A stretch of DNA of 64,000 bases. Source: Ignavibacteriales bacterium (GTDB lineage Bacteria > Bacteroidota > Ignavibacteria > Ignavibacteriales > Ignavibacteriaceae). The first letter of the stretch is position 1; each line of letters starts with the position of its first letter. The position numbers and the translations under genes are program-made. This document shows, in pieces, positions 61,711-64,000 of the stretch. The stretch lies in assembly GCA_016709155.1 (NCBI GenBank), contig JADJEI010000014.1, forward strand, positions 117,643-181,642, read 5' to 3'. The notes below the pieces were generated by a model. The model had not been told where the DNA came from. It saw only the letters and a program-made list of their open reading frames with translations, and did not search any database.

Positions 61711-62729
61711 ATGTTTCTGTCAAAAGACTCTAAATCGCCATTCTATCAAATCACCTATTTTGTCGAGGGTAAGCGAACCAAAAAATCCACCAAAACAACC
61801 GACCTGAACGAGGCAAGAAAATTCTTAGCTTCATTCAGCATTCCGGTAAAAATCAATAATGTAGTTTATGAAGCTAACAACTCCATACTATTGGAAGATT
61901 TCAAAATGAATATGTTGGCTTTACCAAACTCTCAAAATCAAAATACTATGTTACCCGCTCGATTGAACCCGCTTTCAAATTCTTCATTCAACATTGCGGA
62001 AATATTCTTCTCTCCGAAGTCACCACTCGCCACATAGATAACTTCATTATGTCCACCTACCAAAGAACCCAATCAGGCGCAGCCCTTTATTACCGCACTC
62101 TCAAAGCTGCTTTCTCAAAAGCTGTTGTTTGGAATCTCCTGCAGGAAAATCCATTCAAGAAAATCAAAGCACCTAAAGTAAATAAATCAGTTCCGCAGTT
62201 TATCACAGAAGAACAACTCAATTTAATCCTTGATAAAACAGATCGTCAATTTCTAAAGGATATTTTCACAACCGCTTTCTTTACCGGTATGCGGCTTGGC
62301 GAGCTTCTCAATATGCGTTCAAGTTGGATTGACTTCACTCATAATATTATCATAACCAAAAACTCAACCACCTTCACAACCAAAAGCAAAAAAGAAAGAA
62401 TTATTCCCATTCACCCAAAAGTTTTATCAATACTACTAAAGCTAAACAAAACTCATCAATTGCTGAAGATTTTATTTTCAGTCACAATCAAAATATTAAA
62501 TTCAATGAAGATTTTGTAAGCAAGCAATTTAAAAAAGCCGTTCGCGCCGCGAAGCTAAACGATCAAATTCACCTCCACACCTTGCGCCATAGCTTTGCAA
62601 GTAACTTAGTTCAAAAGGGCTTCTCTTTATGTAGTAAAAGAATTACTCGGTCACGAAGATATTAAAACAACTCAAATTTATTCACATTTGCAAAAGGATA
62701 ATTTGATGAAAGCAATAAATTTGTTATAA
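61711..62729 (+). pseudogene. Tyrosine recombinase (integrase), frameshifted
   Basis: A core-binding domain (~FKNEYVGFTKLSKSKYYV) and a catalytic domain with TGMRLGE (Arg), HTLRHSFAS (HxxR), LLGHED (His) and TTQIYSHL (Tyr) are all recognisable, but in four frames. Shifts lie near 61904 (an A lost in an A-run), 62455 and 62633. Frame pieces run 61711-62037, 62049-62519, then to a stop at 62727. All catalytic residues survive, so decay is recent or some shifts are sequencing errors. It adjoins the tRNA-Met fragment. Confidence 0.88.
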
Positions 62730-64000
62730 ATACCGTTATCAAAATTACCTAAACATCTTAAAAGGTATTCTCTTAATTATTTTTATTTAATAAAAATTCA
62801 TAAATTATCAATTCATATAATCAACTCGGTTTATAATAAACTCTTATTACTAATCTAAATAAATTTTCCCCAGTTCATCTTATTAAAAAATATATTCATT
62901 GTTTTACGTATATTATTTTTATTGATTTTGATTATTCATAACGGACATATAATAAATTATATAAAATCTTTATAATTTTTTACATTTAACTTGTATATTA
63001 TTCTTCCGTTCAAGGCGTACACAATATGTTCTCAAATGAAATAATTTAAACAATAGTTTTGAAAGCATATCAAATGTTTATTGGTGAATAGTCTTAAAAG
63101 CAAAGGGCTAATTTCTGTAAGATATTTTTAGCGAAAACATTTTAAGTTAACATTCATGACCAATTTAACAATAAAAATTAGTTTTAATAATGTTTTGTAT
63201 CTAATACAAAGTCAAAGATATTTTGGAAAGCACATTCGGTTGATAAAAATCTTTATGATCTTAGTCTTGATAGATATGTAGGCAAGTGCGGTGTCATCTT
63301 ACGGATAATTCTTTTCAAATAGGGCTCCTGCACTAGATTTAATTCATTCTACATTTGTTAGTAGTAAGGCAAAATTAATAGTCAGAATCAAATAATATAC
63401 ATAATAAGTATAATAAGTTTGGAAAATTTTACGAAAAACAATTTTGTAGTAAAAAGGTGAAAGAGTACTAATAATGAGGTGCAGATTTAATTATTCAAAA
63501 ATTTATCTAAGTTATCAGATTACATTCACGTTACCGAGTTAGATACTAACCGTATAGGTCGCAAGTATCATCTAAATAATAATAAAGAAATTTTAATCGA
63601 AGATGGTAGTAAAAAAAGTTTCGACTATATTAAGAAGTGATTGGATTTTTGTAATGGGAATGACTCTCTACAAATAGAGACTGTTCCATTGATATAATTG
63701 AAAATGCTTTAGTAAACAATGCTAAATTGGTTTTTAATTTAGTTTCTTGTTCAAATTTAGCAAAGGCTCCTTAATATTGGTATTCAAGGTGTGTATCTGT
63801 TGGCTTCCAACTTTAGATATGCCAGGTAAAACTTTGGTAAAAGTTTTAAAATGAGTAGTGACAATAAGACCCCTTTGTTCCCCACATTTTAAGAATAAAA
63901 ATATATCTTATAAACCCTATATCTCCGACAAATCTCTATTTCCTGAACTCTCTAAATGTTTTAGATTAACCTCATTAAAAAAACAATTTTTTGGCTTTCT
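62730..64000. other. AT-rich region with coding remnants, no intact gene
   Basis: No complete gene over 1.27 kb. Short open stretches with protein-like composition occur at about 63220-63310 (VDKNLYDLSLDRYVGKCG), 63491-63640 (YIHVTELDTNRIGRK, ending SFDYIKK) and about 63660-63780 (IIENALVNNAKLVFNLVS). All lack starts and are broken by stops. I recognise no family. It looks like the decayed interior of the element integrated at the tRNA-Met site. Confidence 0.55.

Noticed and set aside
61565..61807. 80-residue frame starting in the tRNA-Met fragment
   Set aside because: Its start reads through the tRNA (WAQMDLNHRPSDYES), a well-known false product of tRNA sequence, and then runs out of frame with the recombinase.

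Overview
The window is AT-rich chromosomal DNA from a Bacteroidota/Chlorobi-type bacterium, most likely an Ignavibacteria (Ignavibacteriales) member. Supporting signs are five proteins ending in a YQNYPNPFNP-type type IX secretion (T9SS) C-terminal domain, a PorV-like outer-membrane protein, a GWxTD-family gene, an 11-subunit complex I lacking nuoEFG, and atpDC separated from the rest of the ATP synthase genes. Taxonomy is inferred from gene content, not from a search.

Layout. 1-0.9 kb: 3' end of an FG-GAP/VCBS repeat protein made of near-identical 297-bp units. 1.2-1.8 kb: a toxin-antitoxin pair with a PIN-domain toxin. 1.8-3.9 kb: an unusual membrane protein joining a Lon-type Ser/Lys protease-like domain to an FG-GAP-like propeller. 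4-4.5 kb: hairpin repeats, a truncated tRNA-Arg copy and an intact tRNA-Arg(TCG). 4.6-15.9 kb: housekeeping genes (tadA, adk, ftsE, methyltransferase, pdxA, GWxTD, rho, folC, pyrD, pyrK, manC, one unknown). 16.3-26.4 kb: the complete nuoABCDHIJKLMN operon, with nuoL split in two. 26.5-28.3 kb: Rrf2 regulator, unknown protein, A-type Fe-S carrier and superoxide dismutase. 28.4-30.2 kb: atpC and atpD.

30.3-39.1 kb is a compact five-gene operon in which every junction overlaps by 4 bp: lipoprotein, TonB-dependent receptor, PorV-like protein, NHL-propeller lipoprotein, and a T9SS-secreted phospholipase D-fold protein with two HKD motifs. 39.2-51.6 kb is a set of large secreted beta-helix and OB-fold proteins, several with T9SS domains, one clearly broken by frameshifts and two forming a tandem duplicate pair. 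51.7-58.8 kb encodes lipoate synthesis and transfer (lipA, lipB) with a 2-oxoacid dehydrogenase complex (fused E1, E2, E3), a self-contained unit because LipB/LipA supply the cofactor that E2 carries. 59-61.1 kb has a rhodanese and a vanadium-haloperoxidase-like lipoprotein. 61.3-64 kb is an integration scar: a tRNA-Met 3' fragment, two decayed tyrosine recombinases and AT-rich DNA with coding remnants.

Single-base frameshifts interrupt otherwise well-conserved genes at several places (methyltransferase, pdxA, GWxTD twice, nuoL, a T9SS protein, E2, integrase). In housekeeping genes these may be assembly or sequencing indels; in the integrase, real decay is more likely. The strongest candidates for undescribed biology are the Lon-like/propeller membrane protein and the five-gene PLD/TonB/PorV operon.
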